A DNA stretch of 20,116 bases. It comes from Bacteroidota bacterium (GTDB lineage Bacteria > Bacteroidota > Bacteroidia > Chitinophagales > JADJOU01). The stretch is from positions 1-20,116 of the forward strand of contig JADJOU010000029.1 of assembly GCA_016713645.1 (NCBI GenBank), read 5' to 3'. Shown one piece after another: positions 1 to 7,594 of this stretch. The notes under the pieces are model-generated. The model made no database searches and was not told where the DNA came from. It saw only the letters and a program-made list of their open reading frames with translations. Positions within the stretch are counted from its first letter, which is position 1, and each line of letters opens with the position of its first letter. The position numbers and the translations under genes are program-made.

Positions 1-611
1 GGTCAAGGCCGTTCATGGTACAACCAAAGTCACTTTAGGAGATAAAATCATCGATTATAAAGCGCCGTACAAGCGCATTTCCATGTATGACAGCATCAAA
101 GAACATACGGGGTATGATATATCCAATATGGATGAAGAGGCGATCAAAATGTTCAAAGAATTGCGCATTCCCATTGATAATACCATGGGCAAAACTCATC
201 GGATAAAATATTTGGAGAAAAATGTGAAGGACATTGTATTCAACCGACATTCATCATCGATTATCCGATTGAGATGTCGCCGCTATGCAAGAAACATCGC
301 ACCAACCCCAATCTAACTGAGCGTTTTGAATTGATGATCAATGGCAAGGAAATTGCCAATGCCTATTCGGAATTGAATGACCCATTAGACCAAAGAGAGC
401 GATTCGAAGACCAATTAAAATTGGCTGATAAAGAGATGATGAAGCCATGCATATTGACCACGACTTCTTGCGCGCTTTGGAATACGGCATGCCACCGACG
501 TCTGGATTGGGTATTGGAATAGATAGATTGGTGATGTTTTTGACCAATCAAGCTTCCATTCAGGAAGTGCTTTTATTTCCTCAGATGAGGCCAGAAAAAC
601 TAGATAATTAA
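1..611 (+). CDS. lysS: Lysyl-tRNA synthetase, class II, C-terminal part (5' end outside window, frameshifted)
   Basis: Attaches lysine to tRNA-Lys in the cytoplasm. The visible part is the C-terminal half of the class II catalytic domain. Reading across three frames gives DKIFGEKCEGHCIQPTF (from about 202), then MSPLCKKHR, NAYSELNDP and finally motif 3, GLGIGIDRLVMF, ending in RPEKLDN and TAA at 609-611. These blocks are typical of bacterial LysRS. The frame changes near 190-201 (before DKIFGEK) and near 430-445, where one base seems to be missing before DEAMHIDHDF. Because conserved sequence continues directly across each break, sequencing errors are likelier than a real pseudogene. The start lies left of position 1. 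mtaB follows 9 bp downstream on the same strand, so the two may be cotranscribed. Confidence 0.93.
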
Positions 612-620
612 TCGCCTGCT

Positions 621-1936
621 TTGTACTACAATCGACGCATAGCATATCATACCTTGGGTTGCAAACTCAATTTTTCAGAAACGAGTTCTGTCGCTAAAAT
701 CATGGAGGATGTCGGCTATCAAAAAGTCGAATTCACGGATGTAGCCGATTACTATATCATCAATACCTGCAGCGTTACAGAGAATGCCGATAAGGAGTGC
801 AAATACATCGTTCGGCAGATCAAGCGCAGGGCACCAGAATCCAAGGTGGTTATCATGGGGCTGCTATGCCATTAAAACCGCAGGAGATTGCTCCATTGAA
901 GGCGTTTCAATGGTATTGGGTGCTGCTGATAAGTTTAAACTAGACGAACACATACTCAAACTCACAGAGCAGACAGAAACACTGGTATTCAATACAGACT
1001 ATAAAGAATTGGATTCTTTCCAACCCGCTTTCAGTGCAGGAGATAGAACGCGCACATTTCTAAAAGTGCAAGATGGCTGTGATTATTTCTGCACCTTTTG
1101 TACTATTCCGATGGCGCGTGGAAAGAGCCGAAGTGCGACGATTGAACAAACCATTGTTGAGGCGAAAAAAGCCGCTGCGACTGGCGTCAAAGAGATTGTC
1201 ATCACAGGGGTAAATACAGGTGATTTTGGAAAATCCAATGATGGAAAGACTAGGAGAGAGGAGTCATTTTTTGATTTGATTCAAGCATTGGAAAAGATTG
1301 ATGAAGTGAAGCGATGGAGAATATCCTCCATTGAACCCAATTTATTGACAGAGGGAATTATCGATTTTGTGGCACATTCAAATCGATGGATGCCGCATTT
1401 TCATATTCCACTGCAGAGCGGAAGCGATAAGATCTTGCAATTGATGCATCGAAAATACGATACCGCATTATATCAACAGCGCATAGAATTTATTCGTAAA
1501 ACCATTCCCCATGCATGTATTGGCGTAAGATGTCATCGTAGGATTTCCGGGTGAGACGGAGGAAGATTTCGAAGCGACGTATCAATTCATTCATTCTTTG
1601 GACATATCCTATTTACATGTTTTTACCTATTCTGAGCGAACGAATACAAGGGCATTGAAGATAGAGCCCATCGTGCCTGTTGAAGTGAGAAGAGAGCGCA
1701 ATGCTCGATTGAGAATACTCTCAGAGAAAAAGAAGCGGGCATTTTATGAGCAATTTATTGGAACCACACAATCTGTCTTATTTGAGCATGAAAATGACAA
1801 TGGGTTTATGAATGGCTATACCGAGAATTATATTCGCGTGAGAATGCCTTTCAATGAAGATGCTGTCAATCAAATCTTATCTGTAGCCTTGACGAAAGTG
1901 AATGCGCTGGGCTATGTGGAGGGGAGCATCGGCTAA
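621..1936 (+). CDS. mtaB: tRNA t6A37 methylthiotransferase MtaB (radical SAM, frameshifted)
   Basis: Adds the 2-methylthio group to N6-threonylcarbamoyladenosine at tRNA position 37, using two iron-sulfur clusters. The N-terminal UPF0004 domain shows its three cysteines in YHTLGCKLNFSE, INTCSVTE and VIMGCYA. The radical SAM motif CxxxCxxC is CDYFCTFC followed by IPMARG, the MtaB form rather than MiaB. A TRAM-like tail ends at 1936. There are two +1 errors. One is near 857-860, where GGGG is read and GGG is expected (MGCYA). The other is near 1528, an extra A before DVIVGFPGETEEDF. Removing both leaves about 437 residues, the usual family length. The start used is TTG at 621, just before the conserved YHTLGCK block. 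An in-frame stop (the lysS TAA) lies 9 bp upstream, so no longer start is possible unless the sequence there is wrong. Confidence 0.93.
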
Positions 1937-1975
1937 TCAAATCAATCTACCGCAAGAATCTCTTGGATTCAATCA

Positions 1976-2088
1976 CCGGGGGCCCGGGAAACCCGGCCGC
2001 CCCGGCCCCGGGGGGGATATCGCGCGCGGCGGGCCCCCCCGGGGCCCGCGGGAAGAGCGCCCCGCCCCCCCCCCCCCCCCCCCGGGGA
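1976..2088. other. Anomalous G/C-only block with C19 homopolymer
   Basis: About 113 bases are almost entirely G and C, in sequence of otherwise moderate to low GC. The block contains runs of G7, C7 and C19 (2065-2083) and many overlapping palindromic hexamers (CCCGGG, GGGCCC, GATATC, GCGCGC, CCGCGG). It fills the gap between two convergent genes, mtaB and the Na/Pi symporter, where a terminator hairpin would be expected. No gene is credible here. I infer a base-calling or assembly artefact over a hard-to-read structure or a gap, but cannot exclude a genuine GC-rich element. Confidence 0.8.
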
Positions 2089-2090
2089 GA

Positions 2091-3032
2091 TTATTCAACC
2101 GCCTTATCCGGCAATAAGCGATTCAGTATTTTTTCAAAACTTGGAATGGTCCATACAAAAACGAGCACGCCTAAAATATTAAATATCATATGCGCATTGG
2201 CTAAGGTTCTTTCAATAGAGGCACCAACACTTATTTTTTCTACCAATGCTACAAATGGATAAAATAGAATAAGCCCAATGATGATCGATAATAAATTGAA
2301 GGTCACGTGGAAAAGACCTGTTTTCAATGCTTGTCGATTCCCTTTGATGGTAGCGAGCAACGTGTCGCTGCAAGTGCCCAATTCTGCACCAAACATGATG
2401 GCAATACCTCCAATCAAACTTAAAAAGCCTTTCTTGGCTAAGATGATGGCCATGCCTACTGTTGCGGAGGAAGATTGTATGACTAAAGTGACAATGGCAC
2501 CTGTTATTGCGCCAAGCATTGGGTTTTCTGTTTTTTTCATCCATTCAGAGAAGAAGACCTCATCCTTTAAAGGTTCTACAGCATTCTCCATGGTAAACAA
2601 CCCGAAGAACAATACCCCGAAATACAAAATCACTTTTCCAATATTGCTCAATTTTTCAGATTTGGCAATGATGAGCAGAATGAATCCCACCAATAAAAAA
2701 ATGGGAGAATATTTTCCAATGTCCATCGCGATGATTTGACTGCTCACCGTCGTACCTATGTTTGCGCCTAAAACGATGCCCATCGCTTGCTTGAATGTGA
2801 GCACATTTGAATTGACCAGTACAATGGTGATGATGATGACGGCAGAAGAAGAATCTAAAATAGCCGTGACGACTATCCCGACTATTAGACTGCTTAAGGT
2901 ATTTGAAGTGAATTTTTTGATGGAATTGGTGGCTCCGTCGCCAAGAGCTGCTTTAAGTGTCTCAGATAAATTGCTGACAGCAAATAGAAACAACACCAAA
3001 CCCGCTATTATGGATAAAATAATTTCAGTCAT
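2091..3032 (-). CDS. Na+/phosphate symporter, short NptA-like form without PhoU domain
   Basis: Inner-membrane carrier predicted to bring in inorganic phosphate with sodium. The protein (about 313 residues) shows the two inverted Na_Pi_cotrans repeats. The first has ILDSSSAVIIITIV followed by GANIGTTVSSQ. The second has VIQSSSATVGMAIILA followed by GAELGTCSDT. The QSSS-type serine motifs line the transport path in this family. Around eight hydrophobic segments are visible. Full-length family members often carry a C-terminal PhoU-like domain; here the protein ends soon after the last membrane segment, so this is the short form. The open frame extends 23 codons upstream to 3101, but the ATG at 3032 (MTEIILSIIAGLVLFLF) puts the first membrane helix at the N-terminus as usual and is preferred. 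The frame is intact. The gene converges on mtaB, and its stop abuts the anomalous GC block. Confidence 0.9.
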   Translation of the reverse strand: MTEIILSIIAGLVLFLFAVSNLSETLKAALGDGATNSIKKFTSNTLSSLIVGIVVTAILDSSSAVIIITIVLVNSNVLTFKQAMGIVLGANIGTTVSSQIIAMDIGKYSPIFLLVGFILLIIAKSEKLSNIGKVILYFGVLFFGLFTMENAVEPLKDEVFFSEWMKKTENPMLGAITGAIVTLVIQSSSATVGMAIILAKKGFLSLIGGIAIMFGAELGTCSDTLLATIKGNRQALKTGLFHVTFNLLSIIIGLILFYPFVALVEKISVGASIERTLANAHMIFNILGVLVFVWTIPSFEKILNRLLPDKAVE

Positions 3033-3178
3033 ATCAACCCTTGGATAAACACTTTTTAAGGTCGCAAATCTATTTTGAATCTGATGTCGGGGCTTGAACA
3101 AATAGTCACTAAATTGTTAACTTATTTTTTTCTTTTTGAATCGTATTCAAAACATCCAAAACTATTTTGTGACAAGGC

Positions 3179-3292
3179 ACAAAGTGCAGTGGATACATTT
3201 TGAATTGGTTCGGTTGCAGGCAAAATAAATTCCAAATTGAAAATCCAAAATCCCCTAATTCCACCAAACTTAATCGTCCACTGCACTTTGTA
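3179..3292. repeat. Perfect 15-bp inverted repeat with 84-bp spacer
   Basis: The left arm ACAAAGTGCAGTGGA (3179-3193) is the exact reverse complement of TCCACTGCACTTTGT (3278-3292). The right arm lies inside the dispersed repeat copy A. The equivalent arm in copy C differs by one base and has no obvious left partner. It could be the ends of a small non-autonomous element or a long-loop hairpin; the sequence alone does not decide. Confidence 0.75.
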
Positions 3293-3341
3293 GGGATTTA
3301 AAATAACTCATATTTCGTAATTCCAAAATCCCCCAAACTCG
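3244..3341 (+). repeat. Dispersed direct repeat, copy A (98 bp)
   Basis: It runs from ATCCAAAATCCCCTAATTCC to AATCCCCCAAACTC. It is closely matched over its whole length, in the same orientation, by copy C at 6143-6241, and over its first 36 bp by copy B at 5776-5811. It is non-coding in all frames. Copies A and C flank the dapB segment. Confidence 0.85.
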
Positions 3342-3493
3342 ATGCTCTTTATCTTCTGTCGCTCAGCATTGCAGCTCAGGGACGAGTAGTATAGAGTGGA
3401 AATGCGTGAATTATGGTTTTGAAAGGGTTAGATATACCTTGATTTTACTGGAGAGATTAAATATTTGTATTGAATTCTTTAAAAAGTATGCTT

Positions 3494-3530
3494 CTCGTCT
3501 CGCGCGCTCAGGGCACGGGCTTCAGACGAG
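3494..3530 (-). terminator. Possible hairpin terminator downstream of dapB
   Basis: CTCGTCT (3494-3500) pairs with AGACGAG (3524-3530). A second, inner pairing (GCGCG with CGTGC, one wobble) sits inside the loop. Read on the reverse strand, the hairpin lies about 34 bp after the dapB stop and is followed by a short T-rich stretch (TACTTTTTAAAG). It is plausible as a terminator for dapB, but the T tract is interrupted and the outer loop is long. Confidence 0.35.
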
Positions 3531-3563
3531 CGTAGGGGAAAACTTTGGTTATAATTTCAAAAT

Positions 3564-4319
3564 TTAAGAAGCGAAATAAGGTAATAAAACATCTTCAAAA
3601 TTATATAGTCCTGCTTTTTTGCTTACGAGGTTTTGAGCAACAAATAATGCACCGTTTCCAAATGCTTCTCTTGAAATACTTTCGTGTATAAGTCGAACAG
3701 TTTGATATGGAAATCCGAATATTACTTCGTGTTTCCCAACTATTCCACCTGCACGAATGGTTTTTATTTCTTCCTTACTAATTTCCAACGCATCAGCAAT
3801 TTTTATTGCTGTTCCTGAAAGCCCTTGTTTTCCTTTAAAATGTTCTTCAATAATTTCAATATCTACCCATGGGGCTATTTTTTTCAAATATCTTGAAGCA
3901 AAAAGCAAATAATTTACACCCAATGTAATATTTGGCGACCAAAACACAACACTTGTTTTTGAAAGTTCTTTTAAAAACTTAATTTCCTTTTCTGTATAAT
4001 GCGATATGGCTGAAATGATTTTAATTTTTCGCTTATTTGCAATTTTTCCATAAGTGTAAATTCCTTCGGTGGATGAAAAGTCAATGATAAAATCAACAGG
4101 TTGTTCGTCAAGTAAATCATTGAGGTTGGTTGTTGCCATCGAATATATTTTCCCTGGTTCGTCAGAGGCAATACCTAAAAATTCAGGAACACTTCTGTTT
4201 TCAAGCAGGGTGCTTTGACGTAAAACCCACTCCAAGGAAAATTCTTGATTTTGTAAAATGACATTTGCAACAGCTTTTCCTGTCTTGCCAAATCCAATAA
4301 GTCCTACTTTTAATTTCAT
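3564..4319 (-). CDS. dapB: Divergent 4-hydroxy-tetrahydrodipicolinate reductase (DapB)
   Basis: Predicted NAD(P)H-dependent reductase of the diaminopimelate/lysine pathway, cytoplasmic, 251 residues. The N-terminal Rossmann motif is GLIGFGKTGKAVA. The C-terminal domain carries SPNITLGVNYLL, DIEIIEEHFKGKQGLSGTA and RAGGIVGKHEVIFGFPYQT, which line up with the DapB-C landmarks. It departs from the standard enzyme in three ways: the usual EHH...KxDxPSGTA becomes EHFKGKQGLSGTA, with the second histidine replaced by Phe and one residue lost; the D/P pair before SGTA is missing; and the nucleotide-side GTTG block reads SAIS. It may be an atypical DapB or a paralogue with a shifted substrate. The start chosen is ATG 4319, directly before the Rossmann fold; the frame stays open to 4481 but adds no conserved sequence. 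The gene is intact and AT-rich, unlike the frameshifted neighbours, and is flanked by direct repeats. Confidence 0.85.
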   Translation of the reverse strand: MKLKVGLIGFGKTGKAVANVILQNQEFSLEWVLRQSTLLENRSVPEFLGIASDEPGKIYSMATTNLNDLLDEQPVDFIIDFSSTEGIYTYGKIANKRKIKIISAISHYTEKEIKFLKELSKTSVVFWSPNITLGVNYLLFASRYLKKIAPWVDIEIIEEHFKGKQGLSGTAIKIADALEISKEEIKTIRAGGIVGKHEVIFGFPYQTVRLIHESISREAFGNGALFVAQNLVSKKAGLYNFEDVLLPYFAS

Positions 4320-4347
4320 ATGTAAAAATAGTTTTTTTTGAGTAAAG

Positions 4348-4362
4348 GATAATAGTATTATC
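4348..4362. promoter_or_regulatory. Perfect palindrome GATAATAGTATTATC upstream of dapB
   Basis: Seven-base arms GATAATA/TATTATC surround a central G, 29-43 bp upstream of the dapB ATG. Size and symmetry suit a dimeric repressor site, and the position is where an operator overlapping the promoter would lie. No known regulator can be assigned. Confidence 0.4.
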
Positions 4363-4373
4363 AATTTTAAGGT

Positions 4374-4387
4374 TGTCGTTAACGACA
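4374..4387. promoter_or_regulatory. Perfect 14-bp palindrome TGTCGTTAACGACA upstream of dapB
   Basis: It is a gap-free, fully symmetrical 14-mer 55-68 bp upstream of the dapB start, 11 bp from the other palindrome. The half-site TTAACGACA occurs again near 5913. It could be an operator or a symmetrical processing or recombination site; its function is unknown. Confidence 0.4.
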
Positions 4388-4481
4388 GTCCCGAAAAAAA
4401 ACTCCGTTGTAATTTCAAAAATAATAGAATTTTCTGAATAGATAACTTTTTAAATACTCGAGAATCATATATTTTAAGCAA

Positions 4482-5141
4482 CTTCAGTATTATTTTTGCT
4501 TGAATTTCAGGCCTTGCTAATTATATTGCAGTTGTGAATGATCCTTCCTGAAATCAGTCATTACACGGTGTCCTTGCGGGGGGGGCACAGATGCGTGCTT
4601 AAAACCAACACATGATTAAGGTTGTGGAGGTTTCCATGTTTATTCATAAGCATTCAACCCTCATCATCACCAAACAACTGCAATTGGTCGCATTAAACTT
4701 ACGTGCTCTATAACAAAAATTGCTTTCTAGCAGTATTAACGAGCCTTGATAATATTCTTCAGGGTCCTTTATAACTCTTATGATTTTTCCCGATATGTCG
4801 CATTTTCAATTGCGATTAAATTGTCGGCTTTAGCCATTTAAATGTTGAGCGCCCAAGTCGTATCGCTGACCCGTCAAGTTCGATAACAATATAAAATACA
4901 ACCAAGTCCGGGAATACCTCTTTTCCGCATAAGGCTCGGTCCCGAAAATATTTGTAAACTATTCTGTCCTACTAATTCTTGTGGATTTATTTCATTGTCC
5001 ATGCTTTGTCTTGGGGATTTGTCCCGCCACTTACTTCTAACTTATTAATAAGGATGATATTCTATCCAACCCCACCCAATCTTGCTAGATTATGGATTTA
5101 ACTCCATTCAAAGATAGTATTATTTCACAAACTGTTATTTT
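4482..5141. other. Long intergenic stretch, possibly decayed coding sequence on the reverse strand
   Basis: No intact gene. On the reverse strand a 48-codon stop-free stretch (about 4636-4785, including KDPEEYYQGSLILLESN) and shorter open pieces further upstream (such as QELVGQNSLQIF) look more protein-like than random sequence, but lie in different frames and match no family I recognise. A G8 run sits near 4578-4585. It could be an old pseudogene or simple non-coding DNA. Confidence 0.3.
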
Positions 5142-5173
5142 GTGTTTACTTCATTGAACCCTTATGAGGCCAA

Positions 5174-5517
5174 TCAGCAGTCGATCGGGCATACCCTTGT
5201 TTGGATTGAATGCCTATTCGATCGACTAACACGCCCTTTCTCGGCTGATACAACCAATTCTTTGGCTGAATCACATCGAGGGCAAATTGCGTCAGACCTT
5301 GCCTCGGTTTGCTCATTCCTAGTTTTAATTGAACTAGAAATTTGAGCGGTTGAATTATTTCCTGCATTTTTTTGGGGAAACCATTTGTCTATTCGCCTAG
5401 CCATTTCACTATTTGAACCATTTCAATCGTTCATTTCGCTGTTCTGCTGATCAATTTCTATACAAATTTCATCGATTTCGCAACCCAATTTATCAATTTC
5501 CATAACCATCTCCACAA
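5174..5517 (-). pseudogene. Degenerate reading frame: heptad-repeat segment followed by Cys-rich segment
   Basis: Read on the reverse strand from about 5515, a frame with one in-frame TGA encodes 7-residue repeats (MVMEIDKLGCEIDEICIEID) and then, from ATG 5404, a 76-residue open stretch. That stretch ends with CPRC and, 31 residues later, CPIDC, which could be a zinc-ribbon-like pair. The 21-bp units are the same kind as in the forward array at 5531-5755, but point the opposite way. No family is recognised. It may be the remnant of a small coiled-coil protein. Whether it was ever translated is not shown. Confidence 0.3.
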
Positions 5518-5530
5518 ACCCATTTTTGCA

Positions 5531-5755
5531 ATGGATATCGAGTTTACTGAAATCAATTGTGAACTTATAGAAATGAATATTGGGATTATGGAATACAATT
5601 GCCGAGTTATGGATATAGATACTAGTCGAGTTATGTAAATCGATACTTTAGTTATGTAAATGAATACTCTAGTTATGTAATCGAATAGTCTAGTTCTCTA
5701 AACGAATATTAGAGTTTTGTAAATCAATACATTAGTTATGTAAATGAATATTAAT
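5531..5755 (+). repeat. Degenerate 21-bp tandem repeat array (about 10 units)
   Basis: About ten contiguous units of 21 bp (one of 24) carry the core GTTATG(T/G)AA followed by ATnAATACT. In phase from ATG 5531 the first units read as coding heptads (MDIEFTEINCELIEMN). From about 5634 on, six successive units carry TAA where the first units have GAA. All remain in register at 21 bp. The array has no spacers, so it is not CRISPR. It diverges from a second, inverted set of similar units at 5405-5517. Confidence 0.75.
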
Positions 5756-5775
5756 TCCTTAAAAATGAAAAATAA

Positions 5776-5811
5776 ATCCAAAATTCCCTAATTCCACCAA
5801 ATCCAATCGTC
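5776..5811 (+). repeat. Dispersed direct repeat, copy B (truncated, 36 bp)
   Basis: It matches the first 36 bp of copies A and C, from ATCCAAAATTCCCTAATTCC to CCAATCGTC, then diverges. It lies just after the 21-bp repeat array. Confidence 0.7.
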
Positions 5812-6142
5812 ATTTTAAAAGTGGAGTTTGCGCCTACACTGTGTATTATCGTGTGTACACATTTTTTAATGTCGTTTGGTTCAGCGTTTTTGGAAAAATG
5901 CGCTTGTTAAATTAACGACAAAGCTTTGTAAACCCTATGGATCAGAGACGCGAAGTGTGCTATCGCTGACGCATGTTCATCATCCCAAACTTATTTTATA
6001 TAAAAAAGTCTCATGGTGTTTTATCAATAATCGAAATATTTGTGCCCACACGATAGGACAAAGTTTCGAGACGAATTGGGCGGTATAGATAGTCATGCAC
6101 AAAAGCAATTTGTTTTCACTTTTTTAAAATCGAATTCGCTAA
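5812..6142. other. Non-coding stretch between repeat copies B and C
   Basis: A 70-codon open frame (5876-6088, TTG-type start) has no recognisable protein features and is probably chance. A GTGTACAC palindrome lies near 5853, and a 9-bp inverted pair TATCGTGTG (near 5847) / CACACGATA (near 6047) spans about 200 bp. No RNA gene is recognised. Confidence 0.45.
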
Positions 6143-6241
6143 ATCCCAAATCCCCTAATTCCACTGAATCCAATCGTCCACTACACTTTGTAGGGATTTA
6201 AAATAACTCGTACATCGCAATTCCAAAATCCCCCCAAACTC
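6143..6241 (+). repeat. Dispersed direct repeat, copy C (99 bp)
   Basis: Near-identical to copy A over full length, including CACTTTGTAGGGATTTAAAA and ending AATCCCCCCAAACTC. It lies about 85 bp upstream of tyrS. Copies A and C are 2.9 kb apart in direct orientation. Confidence 0.85.
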
Positions 6242-6283
6242 CAGACACCAAAAACCAAACTCCATTTCGAAAGAAAATCCTCC

Positions 6284-6312
6284 TTTAAAATTCGTTAATT
6301 TCTCTATTTTTA
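6284..6312 (+). promoter_or_regulatory. Candidate Bacteroidota promoter of tyrS
   Basis: TATTTTTA (6305-6312) fits the TAnnTTTG/A -7 element and lies 14 bp before the tyrS ATG. TTTA at 6284-6287 is a weak -33 element with a 17-bp spacer. Judged by pattern only. Confidence 0.3.
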
Positions 6313-6326
6313 CCCAAAATGTAATT

Positions 6327-7564
6327 ATGGACTTTGTTCAAGAGATGAGATGGCGTGGATTATTGCAGGATATCATGCCCGATACTGAAGCGTATTTGAA
6401 AAAAATAAAACGACGGGATATATTGGCTTTGACCCAACGGCAGATTCCCTCCATGTCGGCAGTTTTCAGCAGATTATGATATTGAGTCGATTGCAAAAGG
6501 CCGGTCACAAACCCATCGCACTCATGGGCGGCGCGACAGGCATGATAGGCGATCCTACTGGGAAGAGTGCCGAGCGCGAATTGCTATCTCTTGACTTGAT
6601 TCAACACAATCTAGAAGGGCAGAAGCGCCAATTGGCTAAATTCATCGATTTCGATAAAGGCAGCAATGGAGGCGTTTTGGTCAATAATTACGATTGGTTT
6701 AAGAATATCTCCTTCTTGGATTTTATCCGAGATGTGGGCAAACACATCACCGTCAATTATATGTTGGCAAAGGATTCTGTGCAGAATCGCTTAGAAACGG
6801 ATTGTCTTTCACCGAATTTTCCTACCAATTGGTGCAGGGCGCGACCTGCATTGACCAGCAATTGCAATTGGGCGGCTCTGATCAATGGGGAAATATGGCC
6901 GCGCGGAACGCAATTGATTCGCCGCATAGACAATGGAAAAGCGTATGCGATTACGAGTCCATTGGTGACAAGAGCAGATGGAACCAAGTTTGGCAAATCG
7001 GCCTCTGGCGAACAGATCTGGTTGGATCCTGCTAAGACTTCACCCTATAAATTTTACCAATTTTTCTTGAATAGAGCCGATGATGAAGTGATGAATCTAT
7101 TGAAGCGATTCACTTGGCATTCGGAGTCGGAATTGATGGCGCTGGAGGCAGAACATGTCCTTGCACCGCATTTGCGCATATTGCAAAAAGAATTGGCAAA
7201 GGCCATGACCGTGATGGTGCATAGTCAAGCGGAATACGACCGAGCCATCGAGGCATCGAATATCTTATTTGGCAATGCCTCTATCGATGAAATGATGCAA
7301 TGGAAATTGAATTTTTGATGGGGTTGCCAACACCAATTATTGCGGACCATAGAATCAGGGTTGGGATGTATATTTCTTGACTCAGGCGACCAATATTCAA
7401 AGCTCCAATAATGAAGCGCGTAGGTCTGTCACAGACAATGCCGTCAGCATCAATAAACAAAAAGTAAGCAGCGATAAAATCATCAATAAAGAGGATTTAT
7501 TGAACAATCAATATACTCTGTGCAGATAGGAAAGAAGAAGTATTTCTTAGTGGTCGTTGCTTAA
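6327..7564 (+). CDS. tyrS: Tyrosyl-tRNA synthetase (frameshifted)
   Basis: Charges tRNA-Tyr in the cytoplasm; class I synthetase, about 412 residues when rebuilt. Starting at ATG 6327 the order is MDFVQEMRWRGLLQDIMPD, the HIGH-type motif as DSLHVGS, GGATGMIGDPTGKS, FTEFSYQLVQG, the tyrosine/tRNA segment LQLGGSDQWGN and the KMSKS-type loop as GTKFGKS. The C-terminal S4-like tail is EARRSVTDNAVSINKQKV and ends VVVA-TAA at 7562-7564. Breaks lie at the A7 run near 6399-6405 (A8 expected), near 6798 (one G short in ETGLSFTEF), near 6903 (one extra base before GTQLIRR), near 7306-7320, near 7350 (in-frame TAG) and near 7525. All fit base-calling errors. rpe starts 30 bp downstream and may share its transcript. 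Confidence 0.93.
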
Positions 7565-7594
7565 TAACATCAGAAAAAAAAGAATAAAGTCAAC

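Larger units (their letters stand above)
3033..3563. other. Non-coding stretch with dispersed repeat and hairpins
   Basis: No credible reading frame is seen between the starts/stops of the flanking reverse-strand genes. The stretch holds a 98-bp dispersed repeat copy, a perfect 15-bp inverted repeat overlapping it, and a GC-rich hairpin downstream of dapB, each listed separately. The phrase GCTCAGGG occurs twice (near 3375 and 3507). Confidence 0.6.

Noticed and set aside
857..861. Programmed ribosomal frameshift in mtaB
   Set aside because: No slippery heptamer or downstream structure was evident, and the same kind of indel recurs in many unrelated genes of the window, so base-calling error is simpler.
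1902..2262. Forward frames running through the GC block (Pro/Gly-rich proteins)
   Set aside because: They consist of the anomalous G/C sequence joined to the 3' end of mtaB and the antisense of the symporter gene; no real protein features.
2278..3048. Long forward frames opposite the Na/Pi symporter
   Set aside because: Antisense shadows of a clear membrane transporter gene on the reverse strand.
4838..4900. tRNA-like piece (GTTCGATAAC resembling a T arm)
   Set aside because: No acceptor stem or anticodon arm can be folded around it.
5142..5345. 67-codon forward frame
   Set aside because: It overlaps the better supported reverse-strand frame, has no recognisable features and is of chance length.
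5405..5755. CRISPR array at the 21-bp repeats
   Set aside because: The units are contiguous and degenerate with no unique spacers, and no cas genes are visible.
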